Source of the DNA: Miscanthus floridulus
Taxonomy: Eukaryota; Streptophyta; Magnoliopsida; Poales; Poaceae
Direction of reading: 5' to 3'
NCBI RefSeq assembly: GCF_019320115.1
Contig: NC_089587.1
Location: 87,066,939 to 87,130,938, forward strand
DNA: 64,000 nt
In this document: in pieces, positions 35,880-48,454 of the stretch
Numbering within the stretch: position 1 is the first letter of the stretch
How the letters are laid out: every line of letters begins with the position of its first letter
Translations under genes and position numbers: made by a program
Notes under the pieces: generated by a model
What the model was told of the DNA's origin: nothing
Seen by the model: the letters and a program-made list of their open reading frames with translations, nothing else
Databases searched by the model: none

Positions 35880-38800
35880 CGGTTAAGGTGGCCACTCCCC
35901 GGTACCTCGACTGGTCTCGGGAGGTGATCACCTTTCATCGGGATGACCACCCCGATTATGTCCCAAACCCCGAGCAGTACCCACTCGTCGTCGACCCGAT
36001 CATCAGCAACACCCGGCTCACCAAGGTGTTGATGGACGGAGGCAGTGGCCTCAACATTCTCTACGCCAACACCCTGGAGCTCCTGGAGCTCGACCAGTCA
36101 TGGCTCTGAGGCAATGCCGCGCCCTTCCACGGCATCGTGTCAGGGAAACGCATGCGACCCCTCGGGCGCATCGACTTGCCCGTCTGTTTCGGCACTCCCT
36201 CCAACTACCACAAGGAGGTCCTCACCTTCGAGGTGGTTGGGTTCAAGGGGACCTATCACGCCATCCTAGGGCGCCCGTGCTATGCCAAGTTCATGGTGAT
36301 CCCCAACTACACCTACCTCAAGCTCAAGATGCCGAGCCCCAACGGCGTCATCACAGTCGAGTCCATGTACGAGCATGCATACGACTGCGACGTCGAATGC
36401 ATCGAGTACGCCGAGGCCCTCATCATCAACCTCGACCGACTTGGTAGCGAGGCACCTGACTCCAAGCGTCGTGCCGGGACTTTCGAGCCCACAGAGGCCA
36501 TCAAGCTCGTCCCGGTCGACCCCACCTGCTCAAACGACCGGGCGCTGAGGATCAGCGCCACCCTCAACAGCAAATAGGAAGCCGTGCTCGTCGACTTTCT
36601 CCATGCGAATGTCAATGTATTCGTGTGGAGTCCCTCGGACATGCCGGGCATACCGAGGGAGGTCGCTGAGCATGCCTTGGACATCCGGGCTGGCTTCAGA
36701 CCGGTGAAGCAGCGCCTGCGCCGATTCGATGAGGAAAAGCGTAGGGCCATCGGTGAGGAGGTGCAGAAGCTTTTGGCGGCCGGATTCATCAAGGAAGTGT
36801 CCCACCCAGAGTGGTTAGCTAATCCCGTATTAGTTAAGAAGAAAAATGGGAAGTGGAGGATGTGTGTAGACTACACCGATTTGAATAAAGCATGTCCAAA
36901 AGTTCCATTCCCATTACCTCGAATTGACCAAATCATCGACTCCACTATAGGATGTGAAACCCTATCTTTCCTTGATGCGTATTCCGGTTATCATCAAATC
37001 AAGATGAAAGAATCCGACCAGCTCACGACTTCTTTCATCACCCCATTCGGCATGTACAGCTATGTGACTATGCCATTCGGCCTTAGAAACATGGGGGCCA
37101 CATACAAGCGGTGCATGACCTAGGTCTTTGGCGAGCACATCGGGCGAACCATCGAGGCCTACGTGGACGACATCGTGGTCAAGTCCAGGAAGGCCAGTGA
37201 TCTCATCGGTGACTTGGAAATAGCCTTCAAATGCCTCAGAGAGAAGGGCATCAAGCTCAACCCTGAGAAGTGTGTCTTCGGGGTCCCCCGAGGCATGCTC
37301 TTGGGATTCATAGTCTCGGAGCGTGGCATCGAGGCCAACCCAGAGAAGGTCTCGGCCATGACCAACATGGGACCAATCCGAGACCTCAAGGGAGTGCAGA
37401 GGGTTATGGGATGCCTTGCGGCCCTGAGCCGCTTCATCTCGCGCCTTGGTGAAAAAGGCTTCCCTCTGTACCGCCTCTTGAGAAAATCCAAACGCTTTTC
37501 TTGGACACCCGAGGCCGAAGAAGCCCTCACTAAGCTCAAGGCACTGCTCACCAATCCTCCTGTCCTAGTGCCACCAACCAAGGGCAAGGCCCTCTTACTC
37601 TACGTCGCCGCAACGACCCAAGTGGTCAGCGCGGCCGTAGTGGCCGAGAGGTAGGAAGAGGGGCATGCCCTACCCGTCCAATGACATGTTTACTTCATCG
37701 GCGAGGTGCTCTTCGAGACTAAGACACGCTACCCCCACATCCAAAAACTGATCTACGCTGTAGTCTTGGCTCGACGCAAGCTGCGTCACTACTTCGAGTC
37801 CCACCCGGTGACCGTGGTGTCGTCTTTCCCTCTGGGAGAGATAATCTAGAACCGGGAGGCCTCGGGTAGGATAGCCAAGTGGGCCATCGAACTCATGGGG
37901 GAAGCCCTGTCTTTTGCGCCTTAGAAAGCAATTAAATCCTAGGTCTTGGCCGATCTTGTGGCTGAGTGGACCGACACCCAACTGCCACCTACTCAAGTCC
38001 AGGCGGAATGCTGGACCATGTACTTTGATGGGTCCCTAATGAAGACTGGGGCAGGCGTGGGTCTGCTCTTCATCTCACCCCTCGGAGTGCACATGCGCTA
38101 CATGATTCGGCTCCACTTCGCCGCCTCCAACAATGCAGCCGAGTACGAAGCCCTCGTCATTGACTTGCAGATCGCCATCGAACTTGGAGTACGGCGTCTC
38201 GACATACGGGGCGATTTGCAGCTCATCGTCGACCAAGTGATGAAGGAGTCGAACTACCATGACCCCAAAATGGAGGCGTACTACAAGTTGGTACGTCACC
38301 TAGAAGACAAGTTCGATGGTCTTGAACTCAACTACATTGCGCGAAAATTCAATGAGGCCACAGATGAACTGGCAAAGATGGCGTCGGCACGGGCCCCGGT
38401 CCCCTCGAACATCTTCGCCAAAGACCTACACAAGCCTTCCATCGACTACGCCTCGGCGGCGGAAGAGGGCCCACCGGTCGAGCCCACCGCAGGGCCTGAG
38501 GCCCCCTCTATCACCGAGGCCCCTGCGGCTGAGCTCGAGGCCATGGAAATCAACGCGGAGCCTCCCGAGGTCGACCAGGGCATGGACTGGCGAGTCCCAT
38601 TCCTTGACTACCTCGTTCGAGGAGAGCTTCCTGCAGACAGGACCGAAGCCCGATGGCTTGCGCGACGAGCCAAAACTTACGTCCTCAGCAACGGCGAGTT
38701 GTACAGGCGAAGCCCATCTGGCGTACTCCAACGGTGCATCACCACCGAGGCAGGCCAAGCCCTACTTTGGGACTTGCACGCAGGAGCCTACGGGCACCAT

Positions 38801-39822
38801 GCAGCGCCTTGGACGCTCATCGAAAACGCCTTCCGCTAAGGGTTCTACTGGCCAACGGCGGTTGCTGACGCCACCAAGCTGGTACGCTCCTGCGAGGGAT
38901 GCTAGTACTATGTGTGGCATACGCACCTCCCAGCCCAAGCCCTCCAAACCATCCCCATTACATGGTCATTTGCCGTGTGGGGGCTGGACATGGTTGGGCC
39001 TCTACAGAAGGCCCCCGGGGGCTATACCCATTTGCTGGTAGCGATCGACAAGTTCTCCAAGTGGATCGAGGCTCGTCCGATCACTCAAATCAAATCCGAG
39101 CAAGCGGTGTTGTTCTTCACTGATATCCTCCATAGGTTCGGGGTTCCAAACACCATCATCACTGATAATGGGACACAATTCACCGGCCACAAGTTCCTGA
39201 CGTTCTACGACGACCACCACATCCGTGTGGCCTGGTCGGCCGTAGGACACCCTAGACAAACGGCCAAGTAGAACGTGCCAACGACATGATCCTACAGGGT
39301 CTCAAGCCAAGAATATACAACCGGTTGAAGAAATTTGGCAAGAAATGGCTTGCCGAACTCCCGTCGGTCATCTGGAGCCTGAGGAACACTCCGAGCTGAG
39401 CCACGGGGTTCACACCGTTCTTCCTGGTCTATGGAGCCAAGGCCATCCTCCCCACTAACTTGGAGTATGGTTCCCCGAGGCTACAGGCCTACAACAAGCA
39501 GAGCAACTGCACTGCCCGCGAGGACACCCTCGACCAACTGGAGGAAGCCCGAGACATTGCGTTGCTACACTCGGCCAAGTACCAGCAAGCCCTACGATGC
39601 TATCAAGCCCGGCGCATTCGAAGCCGAGACCTAAAGGTGGGTGACCTGGTGCTGAGACTGAGGCAGAGCAATAAGGGCCGCCACAAGCTGACCCCGCCAT
39701 GGGAAGAGCCATACATCGTCGCCCAAGTGCTAAAGCCCGAGACCTACAAGCTAGCCAACGAGAAGGGCGAAATCCTCACCAACGCTTGGAACATAGAACA
39801 GCTACGTCGCTTCTACCCTTAA
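35880..39822 (+). pseudogene. Tat pol: protease, RT, RNase H, second RNase H, integrase, degraded
   Basis: Protease occupies ~35,890-36,360, with active-site MDGGSGLNILY at ~36,030. RT spans ~36,700-37,330 (CVDYTDLNKACPK, FLDAYSGYHQI, AYVDDIVVKS at ~37,160). The first RNase H (37,520-37,850) is eroded. The additional RNase H, typical of Tat, is at ~38,015-38,400 (MYFDGS, NNAAEYEAL, RGDLQLIVDQV, NEATDELAK), with its acidic residues present. Integrase follows, with its zinc part near 38,780-38,910, GLDMVGP at ~38,983 and TDNGTQF at ~39,166. The catalytic Glu region is frameshifted at ~39,250. The C-terminus ends at 39,822. TAG or TAA stops occur at ~36,107, 36,575, 37,121, 37,652, 37,847, 38,836 and 39,267. 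Confidence 0.9.
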
Positions 39823-40446
39823 ATTTCCAAGCATTGTATACATTGTTTCTCGAAATACAATAAAGAAGCGTTCTTTAGTTGTTCTAATTTTTCGAGAAAC
39901 CCCCCGAGCCCATCGATGGGGGATCGGCGTTACGATAATGCTATAAGGGAGACTCGGCTCCGCCTCTGCAGAGGTGCCCACCGGGGCTCGAACAAGACTC
40001 GGCTCTGCCTCCGCAAAACCGAGCCTCCCTCGGGGGCTAGAAGGGGGGACCCCCCCTAAGTCCCAGTCACCATTTTTAATCATTTTTCAAAAAAAAATTT
40101 CTACGCCAAACTCTCTCGCATACTCTGACAAATTGATTGTAAAAAAACTAAGGACCGAAAGTTTGTCTCAGGGCCAAAAGGCCGGCCGAGCCACGAGACG
40201 GCCCACGCCTCTGGGCTACGGCAACTCCCTCACCACCTTTTGCCCGAAGGGCAGCCTAGGCTCCGAGGAAGTTTTTTGCAAGAAATATGTTCAAAGACAA
40301 GACAAAGAGCAGAGGCTCAGAAATACAATAAAAACGATTAAAAAGCGTATACACACAAGTACTTTAAAAGGCCTCGATGGCCACAAGCGTTATGGTACAA
40401 TAATGTAAGTCCTAATCTATTTACATGGCCCCTTTGGCCCAGGTCA
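39823..40446. other. Spacer between pol and the antisense gene
   Basis: About 620 bp with poly-A patches (40,090-40,100, 40,140-40,150) and no recognised frame. The opposed genes are tail to tail here, so it may hold both 3' ends. Confidence 0.5.
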
Positions 40447-43409
40447 AAACTCAGGGTCACCAGCATCGGTGGTCGGCGTAGGAGGAACCACCTCCTCTTC
40501 GAACAACCTGTCCAGTGCCGTGCCAGGGGCCTCAGCCGCCTCCACCAGCTTCATGACCTCCTTCTCGGCCTTCTTGTCATCCTCAGCCATGATGTAACCA
40601 TTGTTGATGGCCTTGAGGTCGATGCCGGCATAATGCGAGGAGACGATGGCTAGGGCGTGCTTGATGCCCGTATGCAGTGCCCCCCAAAGCCGCTCATGGA
40701 CTCGGCCGCTCAACGCAATCAAGCGGCTCTCGAGGGAGCTACCCGACTCGACCCTCCCGACTTCTAGGGCCTCACAGGCGGTACGGACGGCGCCCTGTAG
40801 CGCGTTGTGCTCCCAGATCTTGGCCTCAAGCACTGCCTGCACTGCGACGGAGGCCTTGGCTGCCCGGGTGACCTCCTTCTCCAACTCTGTGCCAAGACAG
40901 GTGGGATGGGGTTAAGCACGAAAGCAAAACAAGCCGAACAGGGGCGCAAGCCTACGAGACTCACCCTTGGCTTTCTCCCTATAGTTTTGGATCTCAACCC
41001 GAGAGGCCTTGGCCGCCCTGGAAGCCTCCCTCTCCAGCTCTGCATCGCATCGGGGAGTTAGGGGTCGAACACAAGAAAAACAAATAAAACAAGGGGCGCG
41101 GCTCAACAGGACTCACCCTCGGCCTTTTCCTTCTAGGTTAAGGCCTCGACCCGGGAGGCCTCGGCCACCTTGACAGCCTCCGCCAGGGCACCTTTCATCA
41201 GTAGGTGCGCGCCCTGCTCTGCCCCCAGCTGCCCGGCCATGACCTTGGCAGAGGCCGCCACTTGTTTGGCCTGGGACCTAAAGGTGTCCCGCTCGCCGGC
41301 CACCCGGGTCAGCTCCTCCTCCAACTCCTTGATCCGCGATGCCAAAGGGACGGCCTGCTCCCGAGCCGTGGTCACCTTGGCCTTCATATTAGCACAGCAA
41401 AGGCGGAGGTCCTCCACCTCCGCGCTCCACGCCGATAGAAGCTCATTGGCATTGGCGAGCAAGTCCTTCTACTACCGGAGCTGGTCCCAGATGTCCCTCT
41501 CTCGCCGGAGGAACATCGACTTCCCGAGGGACCAGGCCTCGAGCTCCTGGATAGGCAGAATAAACGTCAAGCACTGCGAGAAAACTCGAGAAAAAATGAC
41601 ACAGCACGAGGAAAGAAAACGCGCACCTGGGCAACACCGGGCAGATCGTCAGCCACGACGGACAGCGCTGTCCACAGCGACCGCTCTGCCAGACAGCGGA
41701 ATTGCTCAAAAGAGCCCCAGTACCCCCCCTCGGCCACGTCCTCGAGGGCGAACAAAGGCTCCCCCTTAGGGTCATCCCGGCTCCGCCACAAGACACGCTG
41801 GCTATCCCACCCATGGGGCTCGGGTTGTACCCAGACAAGGGCCGAGCTCCCCTTGCCAGAGGTCGAAGCTGGCTGCTCTGCGGTCCTGGCTGCCTCGGCG
41901 TCCGCCACCTCCTTCCCCTAGGAAGTATCGTCGGAGGAGATTGAATGAACCTCCATGTCCTAGGCGCTCTCCTGTGATGGCGGTGGGTCTTGGACTGGGG
42001 GCGGTACTGAAGCTTGCCCTGCCTCCGTCTCTGCATCCTGGGCTGCCGGCTCCGCCGCGCCCAAGCCAGCCTTCGCTGCCTCAGCCTCAGTGGTCCCAGG
42101 AGCTCCAGCCTTTGCCACCTTGGCCTCGGTGGTCCTAGGAGCCCCGGCGTCCGCCACCTCAGCCTCGGAGGTCCTAGGGGCCTCGGCCTCGCCCTCGCCC
42201 TCAGTGGCCTCAGCGATTGAAGGTGCCTCGGCTTCACCTGGCTCGAGGGCCCCGGCCTCACGGGGCGTAGGCACCTCCTCCCCTGCTTGCTTCGTGGTCG
42301 CCTCGGTAGCCTCTCCTTGGGTGGCCGACTCCTTTGGGTCAGCCCTGGCCGATGCCGCGCCACACTGTATGGTGGCTTGTGCCTCCACCACCCATTGGGC
42401 GATGGAGCAGGTGCTCACCTTGAGCGCCTTACATGGCGCCAGGGCGGGCGCTTCTGCCTGATGCTTCTGGCTGAAGACAAAACACTTACTTGGTCAGCAT
42501 ACGACCAAAGAACTAGTGGAAGATGCTACAAACTCCACTGACAAAACACTTACCTCGAATGGGGACACAATAGCTTCCGCACCACATCCCTCGTCCTCGA
42601 CAATGGTGGTGGCACGGCCCCCGTGTCCACCGGTACCGGCCGGCCCTCGCCGGACTCTGATGCCCCCTCGACCCTCTGCGGAGGCGGTTGAGTCGCCCCC
42701 GTCGTCGCCCGCTCCACCTCTGCCGTCGAGCCCATCGGGCTGACGGCGCGCTTCCCCAATGCCCGTGTCTCGGGCGTGTCGGCCTCGGCCTCGGGGCGGG
42801 CGATCGCCAGCCTCGAGGCGCCCTCTCCTCCTCCTCCTAGAGACGCCGGGCCGCTCGCCAACGCCCTGGGCACTGTCTCCCTGACGTCAGGGAGATGGTC
42901 CAGAGGACCCTGCCCTGGCTCGCTCTCGTCGTCATCGCTCGAAGAATCCATTGACGACGGTGATGGAGACAGCTCCTCCGGGAGACCGTCGTGCCTCTGT
43001 TGCCGGCGACATTTCTCCAGCTCGTCGCGCTCGAGGCTCTTCCTCTTGCGCCTTGTCTCCTCGGCGTCCTCCTACTCCTTGTACGCCTCAGCGTGTGCCC
43101 TATTCGCCGCCCACTGCTCTGCATCCTCGGGAACGAGCGGCGGGGAGGCTCGCACATCCCTCATCCCCTACAGGAACGACAAAAGCAAATAAGGGAACAG
43201 AATGAAAATGTAAGGAGCACGGAGGCCTCGGGGGCCATAGCGGCGCGTGACTCACCAGAGAGATGTACCCCCATGACGGGCGCATCGGGAGCGGGGTTAG
43301 ATCACTGCTCCTCTGCCGCCCCTCCACCGTCTCTCTCACCCGACGTAGAACCTCCTCGTCGGAAAGGGCGACGGTGGACAACCGGATGCCGTCGATCGGC
43401 TCACCCGGT

Positions 43410-45739
43410 TGAAAGGTCCTTGTTTGGTTTTGGTAATTGAGTGACAACTTGGGTGGACTAATTGTGTTTATGTGAGATACACAGGTGATTAGTCCACAGG
43501 TACATGTGTGTGAACAACATATGCCATGAAGGTAAAAATGGCTTGGAGATGTTGCAAAGCTCACACATGTGATGATGAAGGAGCTTAATGCACATGAGAC
43601 ATGACATTGAGTCATGTGATCAAGGTGGAGAAGATCAAGACAAGACTTGGCTTGATGGACTAGTTGTAAGCGTGAAGGGCAAGTCGAAGGCTTTGGAGTG
43701 ATGGACCATGTGGCGGTGAAGCTTGAGCAAGACTTGGCGCCAATGGACGAAGGCAATGGTGAAAAGCAAGTGAAGTCAAGATCAATGAACCAATATGGTC
43801 ACGTGATGATATGAAGTCGATCATATCATTGTTGATCATGTTGGTGCATGAGTTGCATCAACATTAAAGGAGATGGAATGGAATGCGCAAGGCAAAGGTA
43901 TAACCTAGGGCATTTCATTTCACCGGTCATAGGTGTGTAGAGAAGTTTATGACCAGGTTTAGGATAGATGGCCGTACTATCAAGAGGAGCAAACTTGTTT
44001 GCATATTGGTCATCTAGTGCCACTTGAGTGATCTAACTTTGCATCGTCGCTAGGATTAAGTGGCGTGGCAAGTTGAGTGGCTAACCCTTTGGAAAATGAT
44101 TGTGAAATGCTAACACACATACACATGGTGGTGTACACTGGTGGTTAGCACATTTGAGCAAGGGTGGAGAAGTTAGAAGTAAAAACGAGTTAGTGTCGCT
44201 GGTTATACAGTGACCGGACGCTGGACCTCTGAGGGACCGGCGCGTCCGGTCATGTGTAACAGTGAGATGCTGGCGTCGGTCTACTGACCGGACGCTGGGT
44301 CACTCGGCGACCAGACACTGAAGGGCTACGTCTGGTCAAGTGGTCGGTCTACACAGTGCTTAGGGTTAAGCACCGGACGCTGGGCTGTGTCCGGTCAAGC
44401 ATGACCGGACGCGTCTGGTCGATAAAAATCGGTTTTGGACCCTTACTGGAAATGACCGGACGCTGAGGGTCCAGCGTCCGATCAACTGACCGGAGCATCC
44501 ATACGGTCAAGGCAGATGACCGTTGAAGTCATACACGTGGCTAACTATGAGCGACCGGATGCTGGGGGCTCAGCGTCCGGTCAACAGACCAGAGCGTCCA
44601 GTCATCCTGAATCTTGCCCAGTGAAGGGGTAACGGCTAGTTTAGCCCATGGGGCTATAAATAGAAGTGGTGGCCGGCCTTGGGCTGCTTGCTGAGCACCC
44701 TCACGCCTATGTGGCTTGTGTAGGAGTGCTTGGATGCCCTCTAACTCACTTGTGCTTGCAAGAGTGCGAATCAATTGCGAGTGAGTGTGATTCTAGTGCG
44801 TTGCATTGTGAGATTGCATCGAGTGGCACTAGGTGATCGAGTTGCAAGCTGGTGGTGCTTGTTACTCTTGGAGGTTGCCACCTCCTAGACGGCTTGGTGG
44901 TGGCCTCCGTCGAAGCCCGCAAGAAGCTTGTGCGGGCTCCGGAGAAGAGCTTGTGAGGGGTAGTTGTGCTCGCCCCGCGGGAGCCACGAAGAGCAACTCT
45001 AGTAAAGCGTGTCATTGAGCTACTCTCACTAAGGGGTAGGTTCTTGTAGCGCCCAATGTGCGGGCTTAGCGGGTGATGCTAATTAGCCACTGAACCACCA
45101 AGTGAGCGGTCGACACAACGGGGACTAGCGTGTTGGCAAACACGTGAACCTCGGGAGAAAAATCATCGTGCCAACCTTTTCTTCCCGTTGGTTTGCTTCC
45201 CTTTACACAAGCTTGCAATTACTTTTACGTATATTAAGCTTGTGTAGTTGCTCTTATAATTAGATAGCTTGTGTAGCTTGCTAATTACCTTCTTGCTTGT
45301 GTAGCATAGAAGTAGCTCCCTTGCGTGGCTAATTTGGTTTTAGTAACCGTGTTAGTCACATTGCTTAGTTTGTGTAGCTAAGTATTTGCGCTCTCTAATT
45401 AGGCATTGGTTGCCTTGTTATTGAGCATTGCTAGTAAGCTTAGTTTGCTTTGTGCTTTTGCTTACTAGCATAGGTAGGAGCTCCCTCATAGCTTAAAGTA
45501 CTAGTGGCATAGGTTTGTGTGACCTTGCTTCTAGAATTGATTAGGAGAGCTCTAGCTAGCCTGGCACCTTTATTGCATAATTGTTATCTTTGCAAGGTGC
45601 TACTAAACATATATAGAGGGGTATAGTCTTGGCTAGACCGATAGTTTTAATTCCACATTTGTATCGGTTAGCCGACGCGATTAAGTTTTAGAAAAGACTA
45701 TTCACCCCCCCCCCTCTAGTCCGCCATCTCGACCTTTCA
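43410..45739 (+). mobile_element. Solo LTR of a SIRE/Maximus-like copia element
   Basis: 2,330 bp from TGAAAGGTCCTTGTTTGG to CGACCTTTCA, flanked by CCGGT at 43,405-43,409 and 45,740-45,744. The terminal sequences are those of a SIRE/Maximus-type Ty1/copia LTR in plus orientation. U3 carries repeated ACCGGACGCTGG motifs and their inverses (44,210-44,600) just before a TATAAATA at 44,654-44,661. No internal domain remains, so the element was reduced by LTR-LTR recombination. It lies inside an exon of the Tat antisense gene. Confidence 0.9.
44654..44661 (+). promoter_or_regulatory. TATA box of the solo LTR
   Basis: TATAAATA in the context GGGGCTATAAATAGAAG, directly downstream of the CCGGAC motif array. 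It is the expected LTR core promoter. Confidence 0.7.
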
Positions 45740-46984
45740 CCGGTGTCATCTCGAACAGGCGTTGCCGCCGAGCCATCAGCGGCAGCACCCTCCGACAGTG
45801 GAAGGCCGCCACAACCACAGCTGCCATAAGGCCGCGGCTGCGCAGCCTCTCCAGCGCCTTCAGGAGCGGCTGCAGCTTGGGCTGATCAGCCAGCGGGATG
45901 CCATACCTCCACCTCTCTGGCTGGCTCTCCACAACCCACCAGGTATAAGGGGGAAGCCCGCCGTCATCATTGCGGAGGTAGAACCAGCTGTTGTACCAGC
46001 GACGGTTGGACGACACAAGCTGGGCCGGGATGTAGAAGGGCTGCCTGTCTTGGCGCACTTGGAGAGTGCAACCGCCAGCCCTCAACGCCTTCTGCATGCC
46101 CGTCGTGCCCACCGGCTTGGTGTTGAGCCCCACCCGAAAGAAGTGGAGCCACAGCTCTCAGTAGGGGGCGATGCCCAGGTACCCCTCACAGACGGCAACG
46201 AAGATGGCCGCCTGCGCGATGGAGTTGGGGTTGAAGTTGTGGAGCTCCACCCCATAGTAATACGGGAGCACCCACATGAACCGGTCCGCCGGCAGGCCAA
46301 GACCGCGCTCATGAAAGGCCACGAAGCTCACGATGTAGCCATCATGTGGCCTCGGCTCCGGCTCGCCCCCCGGAGCAATCCACTCCAGTCTATTAGGGTT
46401 GGTAACTGGGCAGAGGAGACCGTCGTCGATGAGCGACTACAGCGTCACCACAGACACGTCGGACGGACCCTAAGGATCTGCCTGGACAACAACAGCGCCA
46501 CCGGCCATGGGTGTGGTGGAGAACGTGGCTACGGTGGTAAGGCGTGCTCTCGCTATCCCTCTCTCTCTCCTTTCCTCCCCCTTCTACCTTCTTCTCCCCG
46601 GCGCTCTCTTCCTCTGTTCTTAGCAACCGCTTGAGGGCAGAAAGGGTGAACACAGGCAAGGTAAGGAGGGGCAGGGCGCGACTTGTCACGTATTTATGAG
46701 GGAGGGAAGAGGGCGAAATGGATGAGCGATGAAACCAGGGAAGTTTCCCTCAGATCTAGCGCAGTTAATCCAGATCCGACCAAACTGCCCACGCGTCCAC
46801 CTTTTCCTTATTAATCGCTCACACACAGTAATGTCCCATCCGCAGACGTCGCGTCGCATTCGACCACAACAATGGCAGGCACCATTCCGTCTCCCCGAGG
46901 AACCGCCTCAAAAGGTGCAAACCGCCGTCGTCAGCCGATGGGAAGGGAATATCCCTCACCCGATTCCTTTCAGACTAAGGAACT

Positions 46985-48265
46985 GGGCACCGAGCCCGTT
47001 ACGGTCTAGGGGTTCGAAGGCTGGGCCCCCGAGGGTCTCGACAACTGCCCTAGGACAAACAGAGTCAGGGATAACTATGGGCGAGCCCGTACATGGCCAA
47101 GGCCCAAGCAAACAATTGCTTGGGATGCCCTAAGTTGTGTCCAAGACCGGCAGGGAGGTCTCTGAATGGGATCCCACCGTAGGGAGGCACTGAGCCCCCA
47201 AAGCCAATTGAATGGCCCTGGGACCCACTAGAGAAGCCCTCTGGTACTTTTGGAGTGCGTCTCTGGACCACTAGCTGACCCCTATCGAATGGGGCACGGG
47301 CCTCCACTCGGACTTACCCGATAACAGCTCACCGGAGGTGTCATTGCTCGTGCCCATCAAGGGTAGCCTGGCATACTCCACCCCTCCTTCCGAACGAAAA
47401 AGATGTGCGAGGGCCGCACAAAAAAGACAGGGAAACTCTTGATCGCCCTCTTGCTCTGAGCAGAGGCTTGGGTGCTCTTCCTGCAACCAAGCCGAGGCCT
47501 AGCAACCCGAACTCACACTTGGGGGCTCGGCAAATGCGATAAAAGGCATCGAGCCTGCTACGGTACAGGGGTTCGAAGGCTGGGCCCTCGAGGGTCTCGA
47601 TAGCCGCCCCAGGACAAACAGAGTTAGGGATGACTATGGGCGAGCCCATACATGGCCGAGGCCCAAGCCAGCAATTTCTTAGGATGCCCTAAGTCGTGTC
47701 CGAGACCGGCAGGGAGGTCTCTGAATGGGATCCCACTGTAGGGAGGCATCGAGCCCCTGGGCCAATCGAACGGCCCTGGGACCCACTAGAGAAGCCCTCT
47801 AGTACTTTTGGAGTGTGTCTTGGGACCACTAGCTGACCCCTATCAAATGGGACATGGGCCTCCACTCAGACTTACCCGGTAACAGCTCACCAGAGGTGTC
47901 ACTGCTCTCCCACCGAGGGTAGCCTGGCATACTCCACCCCTCCTTCCGAACGAAAAGGATACGCGAGGGCCGCACAAAAAAAGATAGGGAAAATCCTGAT
48001 CACCCTCTTGCTCTGGGCAGAGGCTCGAGGGCTCTTCCTACAACCAAGCCGAGACCCAGCGACCCGAACTCGCACTCGAGGGCTCGGCAAACGCGATAAA
48101 CACCCCTCCTTCCGAACAAAAAGGATGCACGAGGGCCGCACAAAAAAGACAGGAAAACTCCTGATCGCCCTCTTGCTCTGAGCAAAGGCTCGGGGGTTCT
48201 TCCTACAACCAAGCCGAGGCCTAGCGATCAAACTCGCACTCGTGGGCTTGGAAAACGTGATAAAA
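46985..48265. repeat. Tandem repeats before the Tat 3' LTR (~556-559 bp units)
   Basis: GGTTCGAAGGCTGGGCC recurs at 47,011 and 47,570, and CCCCTCCTTCCGAAC at 47,381, 47,937 and 48,103. That gives two long units of about 556-559 bp and a short one of about 166 bp. Frames inside are not conserved between units. Hypervariable tandem repeats in the 3' untranslated region are known in plant Tat/Ogre-type elements. Confidence 0.85.
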
Positions 48266-48440
48266 CCCCTCACTCAACATGAGAAAAGCCCTTGGAGGAA
48301 TAAATCCACTCCTCCAGGGCCTTGGGGGCTACACCCGGCGGGTGCGCTCACGCGCACCCACTGAAGCCTCGAGTATGAAACACCATGCCGCGAGCCAAGT
48401 CTCGTCAAAACCTTAGGGAGAGCGCTCACACTCTCCTCGA

Positions 48441-48454
48441 GGCTCGGGGGCTAC
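48441..48454 (+). promoter_or_regulatory. Polypurine-rich tract before the Tat 3' LTR
   Basis: GGCTCGGGGGCTAC lies immediately before TGTCGGGTACC of the 3' LTR. It is not a pure purine run but holds the usual G5 block and is in the right place. Confidence 0.65.

Larger units (their letters stand above)
40447..46508 (-). pseudogene. Antisense multi-exon gene of the Tat element ('putative gypsy type transposon' family)
   Basis: Minus-strand gene starting at about 46,508. The N-terminal part (to 45,745, then 43,404-43,257 across a solo LTR) matches the putative gypsy-type transposon domain (PF04195), with HNFNPNSIAQAAIFVAVCEG and YNSWFYLRNDDGGLPPYTWW. GT/AG introns are visible: donor after ~43,257, exon ~43,167-42,554, then Glu/Ala-rich exons (42,418-41,597, 41,548-41,120, ~41,040-40,965 and ~40,880-40,447). 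The last exons are a long Ala/Glu/Arg-rich coiled coil ending AGDPEF. Stops occur near 46,476, 46,440, 46,157, 41,960, 41,918 and 41,470. The function of these antisense Tat proteins is not known. Confidence 0.78.
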
